From Monosporascus cannonballus (taxonomy: Eukaryota > Ascomycota > Sordariomycetes > Xylariales): a DNA stretch of 64,000 bases. The notes below the pieces were generated by a model. That model searched no databases. It saw nothing but the letters and a program-made list of their open reading frames with translations, and was not told the DNA's origin. Both the position numbers and the translations under genes were made by a program. Below, piece by piece: positions 25,964 to 35,758 of the stretch (positions are counted from its first letter, which is position 1; the number at the start of each line of letters is the position of its first letter). The DNA lies in the NCBI GenBank assembly GCA_004154925.1, contig QJNS01000173.1:105752-169751 (forward strand), given 5' to 3'.

Positions 25964-26357
25964 TGTGACGGCTATGCGGTTTAACCAATTATTAAACCTA
26001 AGTCGACGGGTTTATGTTGGCAGGAGTATTATGGGAATCTAAGTAATGGATACAGTAACGTATTACGTTTCGTAATATTAAGGGCGTTTTGGATAACGAT
26101 ATTTTATTGCAAGCTGAAGTTATTTAAATTATGGAAATAACAAACGTATATATTTTTATTTTGGCTTAAAATGCTTAAGCGGTTTAAACCCTTAAGTCCT
26201 TTAAGCCTTTTGAGCTTTTTTGCCGACTTAAGGGGCTTAAGGCGTTTGGCATTTTAAGACCTTTAAGCCAGTTACGTAACGCCTTGGCTTAGGTCAAAGT
26301 TTAATCTTTTTATGGTTCCGACCGTCCGTAAGAAGCCAAGATCGTTAGGTTTTAATA
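25964..26357 (-). repeat. LTR F, 3' LTR of copy 4
   Basis: 394 bp. The left edge TGTGACGG (U5 end, ..CCGTCACA on the sense strand) is unmutated, while the right edge reads TTTTAATA where its partner LTR has TCCTAACA. U3 contains repeated CTTAAG. Confidence 0.9.
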
Positions 26358-26449
26358 CGATTTTCCTTTTTCCAGGATTTTTGTCCCTAAAGATTAAATT
26401 GTTTATTCTGGCAGTTTCGGTAAGTATTTTTCCTTTTTATATATTTATT

Positions 26450-27013
26450 ATGTTAAGTTAAATTGAAAAGTTTCGTTTTCGTAAGCGTGCTAATGCTTTA
26501 ATCTTTTTAAAACGTATTAAATATTTTGGTTTTAAAATATTTTTTTATTTTCGTTACAAAAAAAAAGGTACGGAATATAAGGTTACTTAAAGGTTTTTAA
26601 AATATACGCGATATATTTATTATGGGGGCCCTTATAACGTTTTTGGTTTTTCGAAAGCTAAGTACTAAAAGCTTTTTAACGAGAAGGACCGTTTAAAGCG
26701 TAAAAAGGAATAGGTTCGTAAAATATTGTGTATTGCTGTTAATAAGTTGGACTGTTTGCAAAAATAAAGGCGGTTGTTCCGTTGCCGTGGTATGGAAATA
26801 TTTCGTCGAAGGATTAAGGGCGCAAAGGTTATGGAAAAGTTTAAGCGTTTGGAATAGGAATAGGAATAGCTGGAGGTTACCGTTATAGCTGTTACGTTAA
26901 CGTAAGCCGCGGCCGACTGGCCCGATATTCCGGCTATTAATTGGTCGGCCGTTAATTAGGACGTGCCTGTCGTTATTAGTAAAAGTTTTTTAATAGGTGC
27001 TGGGTGCCAGTAA
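26450..27013 (+). pseudogene. Opposite-strand Zn2Cys6-like/coiled-coil frame, copy 4 (best preserved)
   Basis: Convergent with the element's pol. The frame runs from ATG at 26,450 to TAA at 27,011 (187 codons), with internal TAA/TAG that would derive from CAA/CAG. Tyr codons at 26,546, 26,555, 26,576, 26,603, 26,612 and 26,633 have the spacing of C-x2-C-x6-C-x8-C-x2-C-x6-C. Copies 1 and 3 keep Cys at some of these positions, so the ancestor probably encoded a Zn(II)2Cys6-like cluster. A Lys/Arg/Glu/Leu-rich, probably coiled-coil stretch follows (about 26,660-26,870), then AADWPDIPAI near the end. The last codons overlap the 3' end of pol. Function unknown; a transcription factor-like or Gag-associated role is speculation. 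Confidence 0.6.
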
Positions 27014-30000
27014 GGTTTTTGGCGGGTTCTTAGGTATTTTCGGAATTTAAATATTTTTTTTATTTAATTAGGTACTAGGTAAGTTTGTTTTGTTTCCGTA
27101 TATCGAGGATTTTTTCTACTTTATATATTTGTTCGTTTTCCATTTTTACGTTATTTTGTGCCGTATGTATTTTGATTATATTTATTGCTGATTTAAGTAA
27201 AAAAAATATGAAAAACTGGATGGAATTTAATTTTTGGTAAAAGTTTTAATTGGTAATTGTTTTCTGAAATTTTCTTGACGATTTTGTATAAATTAATGTA
27301 TTTGAAATCGAGTTTTTTACTGGGTTTTTTTGTTTAAATGTTTTTAATAACAAAGTAAACCATTTTTTTTTCGAAGGTTAATCCTTTTAACCTTTTTTCG
27401 TTATAGTACTTGCTTATTTAATTCCGTACGAATTTTAGTTTTGTTTTTATTTTTTAATATAGTTATTGTAATTGTTTTAACGTAAGGATTGTTTTAATAT
27501 TAATTGGACCGTCGTTACGTACTTTTTTATAAATTTTTAAAATAAAACCGAAATTCGCATTAAATAATGTTATTTTGATATTTTCGTAATAACTAATATT
27601 ATAGGCCAATTAAATAACAGGTAATTTTTTAACTTAATTATTTTGTTCGTAATTGATGTAATATTGTAAGTATGTTTTTAACGTTTAATTTAACCGTTCC
27701 GTTTATTTATTTGTTTGGGGTTTAAATACGCTGGATAACTTATGATTTAGGCCGATTTATATTATAAGGTTTTGTTAAAACTTAGATACGAAAGTTAATC
27801 CTTTGTTTAAGATAATTTTTATTGGTAATCCGTATGTATTAAAGATATTTTTGAAAAAGATGTATATTATTTGTTCCGTATTGGTATCTTTATGATATGG
27901 TAAAAAATAGGAAAATTTCATGAATCGATCGACGATAACGAAAATGTTGTCGTAATGTACTTTTGTCGCTGGATTTTCGGATAAGGGAAGTTTAATAATA
28001 AAATCCATAATAATTAAGTTTTAAAGTTTTTTTGAGACCGGTAACGGTTGTAATTTTTTATAAGGTTTGTATTATTATGTTTTAGCTTTATTATAAAGGT
28101 TATATTATTGTCGTACTTTTTGGATTATCGTTTTTATTTTAGGAAAAAAATATGTGCGTTAAAGTCGTTTTAGGGTTTTATGGATTCCTAGATGTTTATG
28201 TAGCTAATGTTTATATATATTTCGTATTAAGTTTATCTGATATTTTTTTGGAATTTGTATTTTGTCCGTTTTTTGGTTTTTTGGAAAACCGTCGTTATAT
28301 TGCTGGATTTTTTGATGCATATTTAAGGGTGCTACCCGAATTATTGCAATTTGTTGCGGACGTAAATATCTTTCTATGGTAATATTAAAAATTGTATGGC
28401 TAACTTTGACCAATTTTTCCTCGAGGTTTAGTTGTTTGTTTAGGGTATTTGTTTTGTTATTCTTTAAGTTTTTTTTATGGATAATAACGAAATCAAAGTT
28501 CGTTAATTTTTCCGCATAACGAAGTTGTTATCTTATAAGTTCCCTAGTCGTGGTAAATTGGGTGAGATTTTGATGGTCCGTATAAACCTTAACCTAATAT
28601 AAGTTTCCCTTTAGGAAATATTTAAATTCTCGAAATGCCATAATAATGACCATAAATTCCTTATTTGGAATACTGTAATTAAGCTTGGTTTTTTTTAACT
28701 TATATAAGAAAAATGCGATAGGGTATAATTTGTTTTAATTATTTCGCTGTCCGATTATTATGCTTAACGCGTAATCCGAAATATCGGTTTTTAGTTCGAC
28801 GGGGCGATTTGGATCGTACATAATTAGTATTGGTTCGTTAATAATTGCATTTTTGATTTTTTGGAACGTTTTTTCCGTTTCGGGCGTTTATTTGAATTTT
28901 TTTTTTTGGTGAAGTTGGTTAAGGGTATGGTAATTCTGCTAAAGTTTCGAATGAACTTTTTGTAGTAATTGGCGAATCCAAAAAATGTTTATACCTTTTT
29001 AACCGTTATTGGCATTTATTATTCCGTAATTGCAGCGATTTTTTTGGGTCCATTTTGATATATTTTGGAGTAATAATATATCCCAGATATTTCATTTTTT
29101 GCTTATGGAACTGGCTTTTTTCTGCGTTAATTAATAATTTTGCGTTTTGTAAAGCTTAAAGAACTTTATGAACGTATTTTGCGTATGTTTTTTCCGTTTC
29201 TAAAAAAATAAGAATATTATCGAGGTAATATATAACAAAAAAGTCGAAATATTTTCGTAGCATATAATTTATTATCCGTTAAAAAGTTATTAGTACGTTC
29301 GTAAGTTTTATTAACGTAACTAAATATTTAAATAATCCGTATTTCGTTTTGAATATTATTTTTTATTCGTATTTTTTTTGATTTTAATAAGGTTATATTT
29401 ATTTTTAAAATCGAATATTGTAAATTATTTGGTTTTATAAAATCGGTTTTTTATTTTTATAATTAGGGGTAATAACGTTTAGTTTTTAATAATAATATTA
29501 TTTAGTTATTAATAATTAATTATAAGTTATAATTTTTTATTTTTTTTAGGTACGAAAAATATGGGGTATTTTGCCGGTAACTTTAAAGGTCGAATTTATC
29601 CTTTTTATAACCGATTTTCCAGGTATTCCCGGAAAGCGTATAACTTATTTCCGTTAAGGTTATAAATGGGGTAAAACTTCGTTAAAAAACCCTTTTTAAG
29701 AACAATTTCGTAATTTTATTTGTTATATTCTGGTAATTTCGTATCCAGTTCCTTTTTAAAAAGCTATTTATATTTATAATATTATAATAGCATATTAATT
29801 AAATTTTTTGATTTTTAGGGCTGTTATTTTAGATCGTTATTTAATTACCGTAATTTTGCTTTAATAATAGTAATAATGCGTTATATTTTTTTTGATACTT
29901 ATTTTTTTTTTTATATTTTGTCCTTTTAGGTAATAAAGTATTTATCGTATTTTTATGCTTATATTTATCGTTATTTTTAATTAAATATTAAAATTTTTTT

Positions 30001-32334
30001 TTGTTTATTAATGGAAAGTAAAACGAATTTTATTTGGCCAGTTTTTCCGTTAATCAAAATTCCATACTAATATATTTATGGTTTTCTTAAAATTATATCG
30101 TAATTTCCGAATAATACGATATTAAAATTAATTATTTGGTATCGTCCTTTAATAAAAATCTTAAAGTAATTAATTTCGCATAGGATTTTTCCGTTATCGT
30201 AAGCGAAATTTTGACCTTCGGCGTTCGTCGTTATGTAAAGTTTTATCTTATATCTTTATGGTAATTTAAGTTTATTAACTATATCCGGTATAATATAGTT
30301 TTTATTTAAAACTCCGCAGTTTATTATTACGGTATACCAATGCGTTCCGATTCGTATGTCCAAAGTAATAAAGTTATTAACGGTTCTTATCGTCGTATTT
30401 AAAACCCTTTTTGGGAATTCCTTTTAATTTTTCTGGGTTTCGTTATCCTGCGGCTTTTTTACAAATAACTTTTTTCTTTTAATTCCTATTTAAGTTTGTC
30501 GAACTTTATCTGTATTTTTTTATATAGTATGTCGAGCTGTTATATTTGTTATTCTTATCGGCATATTATGCCTTTAAGTTATATTAGTTATTTTTAATTC
30601 CGTTATAACTTTTTTTCTTATTGGGCAAATTGTTCCTTATTATGGCATATGGTTTTTTATTAAGCCTTATTACTTTTTTACGGAAAGTTTCGTATAAATC
30701 GTTAAATTTTTTTTCTTTAAGGTTTATTATTTATTAGGATTTATAATAAATATTAATTAAAAATGAAAATCCGTAATAACTTTTTGGCAATATTTTTCCA
30801 TAATGTGCTGAATTAATTCCTTTTCCGTCTGGTGGTTATATTACTTATAGTGATAAAAGGGGTTTTCCTACGGGTACTATTTTTTTTGGGGCCAACTTTC
30901 TGTTATTATTAATTAAAGGAAATTATTCTCCGGGGTTATAAAACGAAAATGTTAATATTATTATTTATTATTTTTATTATTTTTTATTTTATTAAAAAAG
31001 TCGAATCTTTCGTAATATATTCGGGTAATTCTGCTGTAAATATGCTATTTTTATTTTTCGTAAGTAAAGCAGTTTTGTTTTTTATAATAAATAATATGCA
31101 TTTTGCCGTATTAATTAAGGGTTCCGGGATAAACTTTTTCCGTTTAACCCTAATATTTTTTAGCCATTTTTTAAAAATGCTTTATTATTCCTTAATTATT
31201 TGTTAAATTAGGTTTTTGGCTTTTTGTATTTTTTGTTGAATTTTTTGCTACGGTAGGCCTGGTATATATTTAGGCCGAATTATATTAATAGATTTTTTGT
31301 TTTTTTGATTTTCTTTAGGTTATCCTTCGGATATAAGCTTTTAGTTATTCCGTCGTAGCTTTTTGGATAAGGAATATTTATAAGCCTTATGTCCTTTTTT
31401 TCCGTAATTATAGCACTTAATTTAACTTTAATTTTTTTTATGGGTAGCTCCTAGCTCTATAGGGCCTGGTTCAATATTATGGGAAATGTTGTTACGCCGA
31501 GAAACGTTAATATTAGCCGTATATCGGGGTTTATTATTATTTTTTTTTGGTTCTTTTAATATGCCAGGTATATTACCGGTTATTAATTTTAATTGCTATG
31601 GCGATATAATCCGATAAATAATTAGGCCGGTTAAATTTAAAAAACTTTTTTTGTATTTTTTTTTTTAGGTTATCGAAAAATTTAGCCATTAATGCTTTTT
31701 ATCTTTAATTTAGTTTGGATATTAGCTAAACCAGTACGTTGCCGTACTTGGATGCCGATTTTTTCTGTCGTAATTATTAAATTTGTATTTCGGCCTTTAT
31801 TTTTTTGTTTATTATTCCAAAAGTTTTTATTAACGCTTATTCGAATTGTTCGTAATCGTTATATATCCGTATTATTTCCAGGTTACGTTTTTTGATTAGT
31901 AAGGTAACGTATTTTTTTATAGCTAATTTAAATCAAATAATTGCGTTTCCGGTAAGTCGTTTAATTACGAATTTAATTCGTATAATAAGCGTAACGAATT
32001 AAATAGGAAAATACCCGAAATACGTTCGGCATTAAGTTAAAAATAATTGTAATTTGGTCGAAGTTCCATTAAAGGATTTTGGCTTAGGGGGTTTAAGGAT
32101 TTTTTTTAATTCCTTGGTGGAATTTAATTAAATAACCTGGTTCGGCCGAAAGGGTTTTCCGGTTTCGGGGATTTTTCCTTTTTCCTTAAGTTTTTTATGG
32201 GCAACTTGGAAAAACGTAATAAGGTTATTTTTGTTTTATTTAAGCTGGATAATGCGTTTGTTTATAACATCCAAACGTCGAAAAACTTCCTTTCGAAAAA
32301 GGCAAGGTTGCTCCTTTTTTTCTTCGGATTCCAT
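26952..32334 (-). pseudogene. Decayed gag-pol polyprotein of copy 4
   Basis: Starts at ATG 32,334-32,332 (MESEEKKEQP...). A capsid-like region with the FNGTSTKLQ motif type lies at about 31,900-32,050. The DYRQLN region is near 29,500, and the RT box reads YLDNILIF at about 29,190-29,230 (Asp to Asn). The integrase core is open at 27,775-28,008 with KVHYDNIFVIVDRFMKF. The chromodomain lies at 26,993-27,143 with EQIYKVEKILDIRK. Three expected Trp positions in the chromodomain are TAG/TAA, as RIP produces from TGG. Pol ends at or before 26,952 and overlaps the opposite-strand frame. Family role: replication and targeted integration of a chromovirus. Confidence 0.88.
26993..27143 (-). other. Integrase C-terminal chromodomain (copy 4)
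   Basis: Reading from ATG at 27,143, the frame gives EQIYKVEKILDIRKQNKLT, stop, YLIK, stop, KKYLNSENT, stop, EPAKNLTGTQHLLK. This is the chromodomain pattern in which Trp precedes Y-L-I-K, K-x-Y and E-P; the three stops fall on those Trp positions. It identifies the family as a chromovirus. Confidence 0.85.
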
Positions 32335-32453
32335 TTTAATATTAAGGTCCTTAAGGACCTGGTAAGTAGGTTGTTCGGGTTGCTTGCTGGTAAATATGGT
32401 ATCGGCGATATTGCTTAAAGTCTAACGGTACTACTAAATAAGAGCTTGTAACG

Positions 32454-32847
32454 TATAACGGTTATACGGTTTAACCAATTATTAAACCTAAATCGACGGG
32501 TTTATGTTAATAAAAGTATCGTAAGAATCTAAGTAATAAATATAATAACGTATTACGTTTCGTAATGCCAAAAGCGTTTTAGATAACGATATTTTATTAC
32601 AAGCTAAAATTATTTAAACTATGGAAATAACGAACGTATATATCCTTATTTTGGCTTTAGGTACTTAAGCGGCTTAAACCCTTAAGTCCCTTAAGCCCTT
32701 TAAGCTTTTCTGCCGACTTAAGGGGCTTAAGGCGCTTGGCGCTTTAAGACCTTTAAGCCAGTCACGTGACGCCTTGGCTTGGGTCGGAGCTTGATCCTTT
32801 TGTGGTTCCGACCGTCCGTAAGAAGCCAAGATCGTTAGGTCCTAACA
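32454..32847 (-). repeat. LTR G, 5' LTR of copy 4
   Basis: 394 bp. The right part (U3) is little mutated and contains repeated CTTAAG/CTTAAGG units (about 32,660-32,760) and a GTTAGGTCCTAAC palindrome at its outer edge. The left part (R-U5) is AT-shifted, reading TATAACGGTTATACGG where LTR F has TGTGACGGCTATGCGG. Confidence 0.9.
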
Positions 32848-33750
32848 CGGGACCTCGACCGAGTTGAGCGCATTCCACGCCTTCACGATGGTCTCAGGGT
32901 AGAGCTCGTAACCGCCGTTCGGACCAACACTTCCATCTCCAGCGGAACCCCAAAGCAAGGTAGATTGACTCATCGACCGTGGCATGTCTGTAGTCGACAA
33001 CCGAGATGTAGAGGCTGTATGCAAGTATGTTCTTGTGGTTCGAGATAACACCTCGTTGCTGAAGTTGTACTTCTAGGTGTTGTAGGAATACGACATATAC
33101 AGCTAGATGACCTTGAACTAACACCGGTTCGAGCACCCGCTTTCTGGCGTCCAACTGGTGCACATGTCCACTCGAATGATTGCATTACTGGGAAAAGGGC
33201 GAGCTTTGGGATGCGAATTTGCGGGCGTTCATCGGAAGGAGCTTGGTCTTTGATGGACACAAAGAACATCTCGTCATAGCTTTCCCCTGCTAAAGAATTC
33301 TGGAGAAAGGCTAACAAGCCGGCCTTCACCACACTCTTAAAGCCCTCGAGCACGCCCTTCGTACCGGTATCGGACATGCCGAAGAATGCGTTAGCAGTGT
33401 TTTCTACGCCTCCGTCGGCCTATCAGCCGTTGTTAGCGACTTCATTAAGGTTTGTTAGCAACTTTTGCACAGTCGTTTCGATATAAACCCGACTCAACCG
33501 GAGAGGCCTTTTCCCTGAAATGCCGGTCTTCTGAGCCGACCCCTTGGCTAAGAACGTAGTCTTCAGCTTGGCTTCTAAGGAATCTAATTGGCGTCTGCCA
33601 GTCTCGTCTTGGGTTCAAGCCGCTCTTTAGCTTGAACTCCCTTTTGCTTGTCAAGCGCATTCGTAAATGCTCTAACGACTGCTTCCATCTGGATCGATCA
33701 TATGCGGCGAATTTGATAAAGTTGGGATTTAAGATTATAGATTGGTATGA
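32848..33750 (-). pseudogene. Unidentified gene broken by frameshifts, stops and copy 4 insertion
   Basis: Protein-like text in GC-normal DNA runs leftwards through three minus frames: 33,445-33,750 (ending ..CAKVANKP), 32,970-33,400 (with VLEGFKSVVKAGLLAFLQN and DEMFFVSIKDQA), 32,894-33,163 (with NHKNILAYSLYISVVDYRH) and 32,848-33,051 (ending GPNGGYELYPETIVKAWNAL). Joining them needs several frame changes and in-frame stops are present, so I call it a pseudogene; unrecognised introns could explain part of this. Its last frame runs into the CGGGA target duplication. On the far side of the retrotransposon it continues for 13 codons to TAA at 25,923-25,925, so the element cut off the C-terminus. 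I recognise no family. Confidence 0.5.
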
Positions 33751-34610
33751 CGTATTGAATTGTATTTTATCACACTTTTAACTTTACCCGACATAATATC
33801 CAGTCTTTATAGTTCACAACAGATTATACGACATCCAGAATTTAAGTGCCCAAGCCCCCCCGGCAATAACGTACATTAGACGTCAACCTGTCCAAAACTG
33901 TTGAAAACAGACAGTTCAAGGCCAGGTGAAGACGCCTAGTCTAGACCGTCAAATTCCCGCTCTTGGACGCCGTGCGGGAGGAATTTAATATAAAATATCC
34001 CTTTCCAAACCGGAGTTACGTCATTACTAACTTAAACCTGGACAAATTGTATAATTACACTCCTTTTACGCTCAATATAAATGAGAGATGCTCCTTATAC
34101 AGGGGAAGCATATTATTATTATCTATTTTTATGTTAGATATGTAAACTTTAACATATAAGATAGAGTCGTACACCAAAGCATTGTATGGGTTGAAGGGAT
34201 CCATGTTCATGCAGTCATTGGAAGAGTAACTGCTCCTGCAGTCGTAACCTTCAGTACTGTCGTTATGATGTTTCGATTAGAGTAATGATGTCAGCCATTT
34301 TATATGGCATTCCCGCCTGCAAATGCGACTGGCCATTATCGTACATACTCGTACTCACATGCAACCATCACGACTACGTCATTCTGTACCGCAAACCTTA
34401 TATGGCTATGTCGTACCCTTATGACAGCAAAAAGATCCTGATTCCTCATCAACTGGCAAGCAGCCAACTTGAGATACGCAGCGTATGGCCCAACATATAT
34501 AACTTAACGCCGTCTTCCGTCCTACTGCTAGCCCTCCCGTATTTACTAATCCTCTTTCTCCCACGCAAAAACTGCACACAGGGTGCGCGTTAAGACTTAC
34601 GACAACAGAT
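33751..34610. other. Intergenic; upstream region of the short-chain dehydrogenase
   Basis: Moderately AT-rich, with no convincing gene. Short frames at 33,963-34,145 and 34,285-34,593 lack recognisable features or splice partners. The last 300 bp presumably hold the promoter and 5' leader of the gene starting at 34,611. Confidence 0.5.
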
Positions 34611-35758
34611 ATGGATGAGTCCAAGAAGCAGCAGCCGTCCTACCAAGCAATCGACCATGGCAATCCTGCTTCCTTCCGACCCAGGTGGTTTGTCCTTGAC
34701 GACATAAATATCGACCTTATTACAACAGTAACGGTAGTCGTCTCGCTTATCTCAATGTTCTTCTTCGGCCTTCCGGCGAAGCTCGTAGTGCCCGCGGGAG
34801 CAGCTGTTATTCTCCCCCTGCGCCTGATATTTCCACGGCCCAAGCCACCGAAGGGTCTTGTGCTCATAACCGGCGCTTCCAGTGGCATCGGCGCTGAGCT
34901 GAGCTACATCTTCGCAGGGAAAGGGCACGACTTGGTTCTGATTGGCCGGGACTCCGGGCAGCTCGAGGCTGTCGCGAACAACATCAAGGAAAAGTATGGG
35001 AAGATTGCCCACACCCTTCAATGGGACCTCTCTGTTCCTGGTGCGGCCAAGTCACTGTACGATGAGGTCACGAGAAGGGGACTACGGGTGGATGTCCTGG
35101 TCAACTGTGCCGGCTTGGGTGCCGCCGGCGACATACTGGAACAGCCCATCGACCTCGTTGAGAAGATGACGACGCTGAATTGCATCGCACTCGTCCAGCT
35201 GACGCAGCTGTTTGGAAAGGACATGGCTAAGCGGGGACAGGGGTGGATCCTACAGGTCTCCAGCGTGGATGGTGAGTCCAACGCTTAGACGGACCCTAGA
35301 TAGGGCGACGAGACTGACAAACTCTAGGTTGGTTGGCTAGCCCGCACCACAATATCTACCATGCGAGTAAGCACTTCGTACGAGCCTTCTCAGAAGCGCT
35401 CTCCGTCGAGTTGCGCGGCTACCCCGGTGTGGTCAACACGCAGCTGATGCCCGGTCCCACGCACACGCAATTTATCACGCGATCTCACGCTGAAGAGACA
35501 TTCATGATGACGTTCTGTGGGGCGGTCGAGGACCCGAAGGCCGTTGCCGTTGCCGGGTATGAGGGCTTGTGCAAGGGGAAGCGGATGGTTTTCGGCAGCT
35601 GGAATTCGGCCTTCAACGCCCTGTTCATGCATCTTGCCCCGCGAAGTGTGCACCTTACGCTCACGAGTCTCATGAACGCTCCCCTGCGCGGCGTGTCTCG
35701 TACGAAGGAGCCGCTGAAGGATCAGAATACCCGCGGTGAAACGCTTGACAAGGAGTAG
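34611..35758 (+). CDS. Membrane-anchored short-chain dehydrogenase/reductase
   Basis: Two exons, 34,611-35,271 and 35,328-35,758, joined by a 56-bp intron (GTGAGT..CTGAC..TAG) that splits a Gly codon; the product is 363 aa. Residues 37-74 are hydrophobic and should anchor the protein in a membrane, probably the ER. The Rossmann NAD(P)-binding motif TGASSGIG is at 87-94, the NCAG motif at 165-168, the catalytic Ser at 218, and Tyr231 and Lys235 form YxxxK (YHASK), split from the Ser by the intron. The family is classical SDR, of the COG0300/DltE-like or hydroxysteroid dehydrogenase-like type; the substrate is probably a lipid-like carbonyl or alcohol but cannot be fixed. The RGYPG..NTQLMPGPTHT segment is typical of this group. 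It is convergent with the Ste50 gene. Confidence 0.9.

Larger units (their letters stand above)
25964..32847 (-). mobile_element. Ty3/gypsy chromovirus copy 4, complete, mildly RIP-mutated
   Basis: A full-length minus-strand element of 6,884 bp with two 394-bp LTRs (32,454-32,847 is the 5' LTR, 25,964-26,357 the 3' LTR). It is flanked by the 5-bp target duplication CGGGA at 25,959-25,963 and 32,848-32,852. The interior is 6,096 bp. It is less decayed than copies 1-3: a 77-codon integrase stretch (27,775-28,008) is still open. R-U5 matches the plus-strand copies but U3 is different. It is inserted in a minus-strand gene in the same orientation. Confidence 0.93.

Noticed and set aside
34611..35758. 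Possibility that the short-chain dehydrogenase is 3-ketodihydrosphingosine reductase, forming a sphingolipid pair with LCB2
   Set aside because: The N-terminal membrane anchor and the motif surroundings fit the DltE/hydroxysteroid-type SDRs better, and the genes are about 7 kb apart with Ste50 between.
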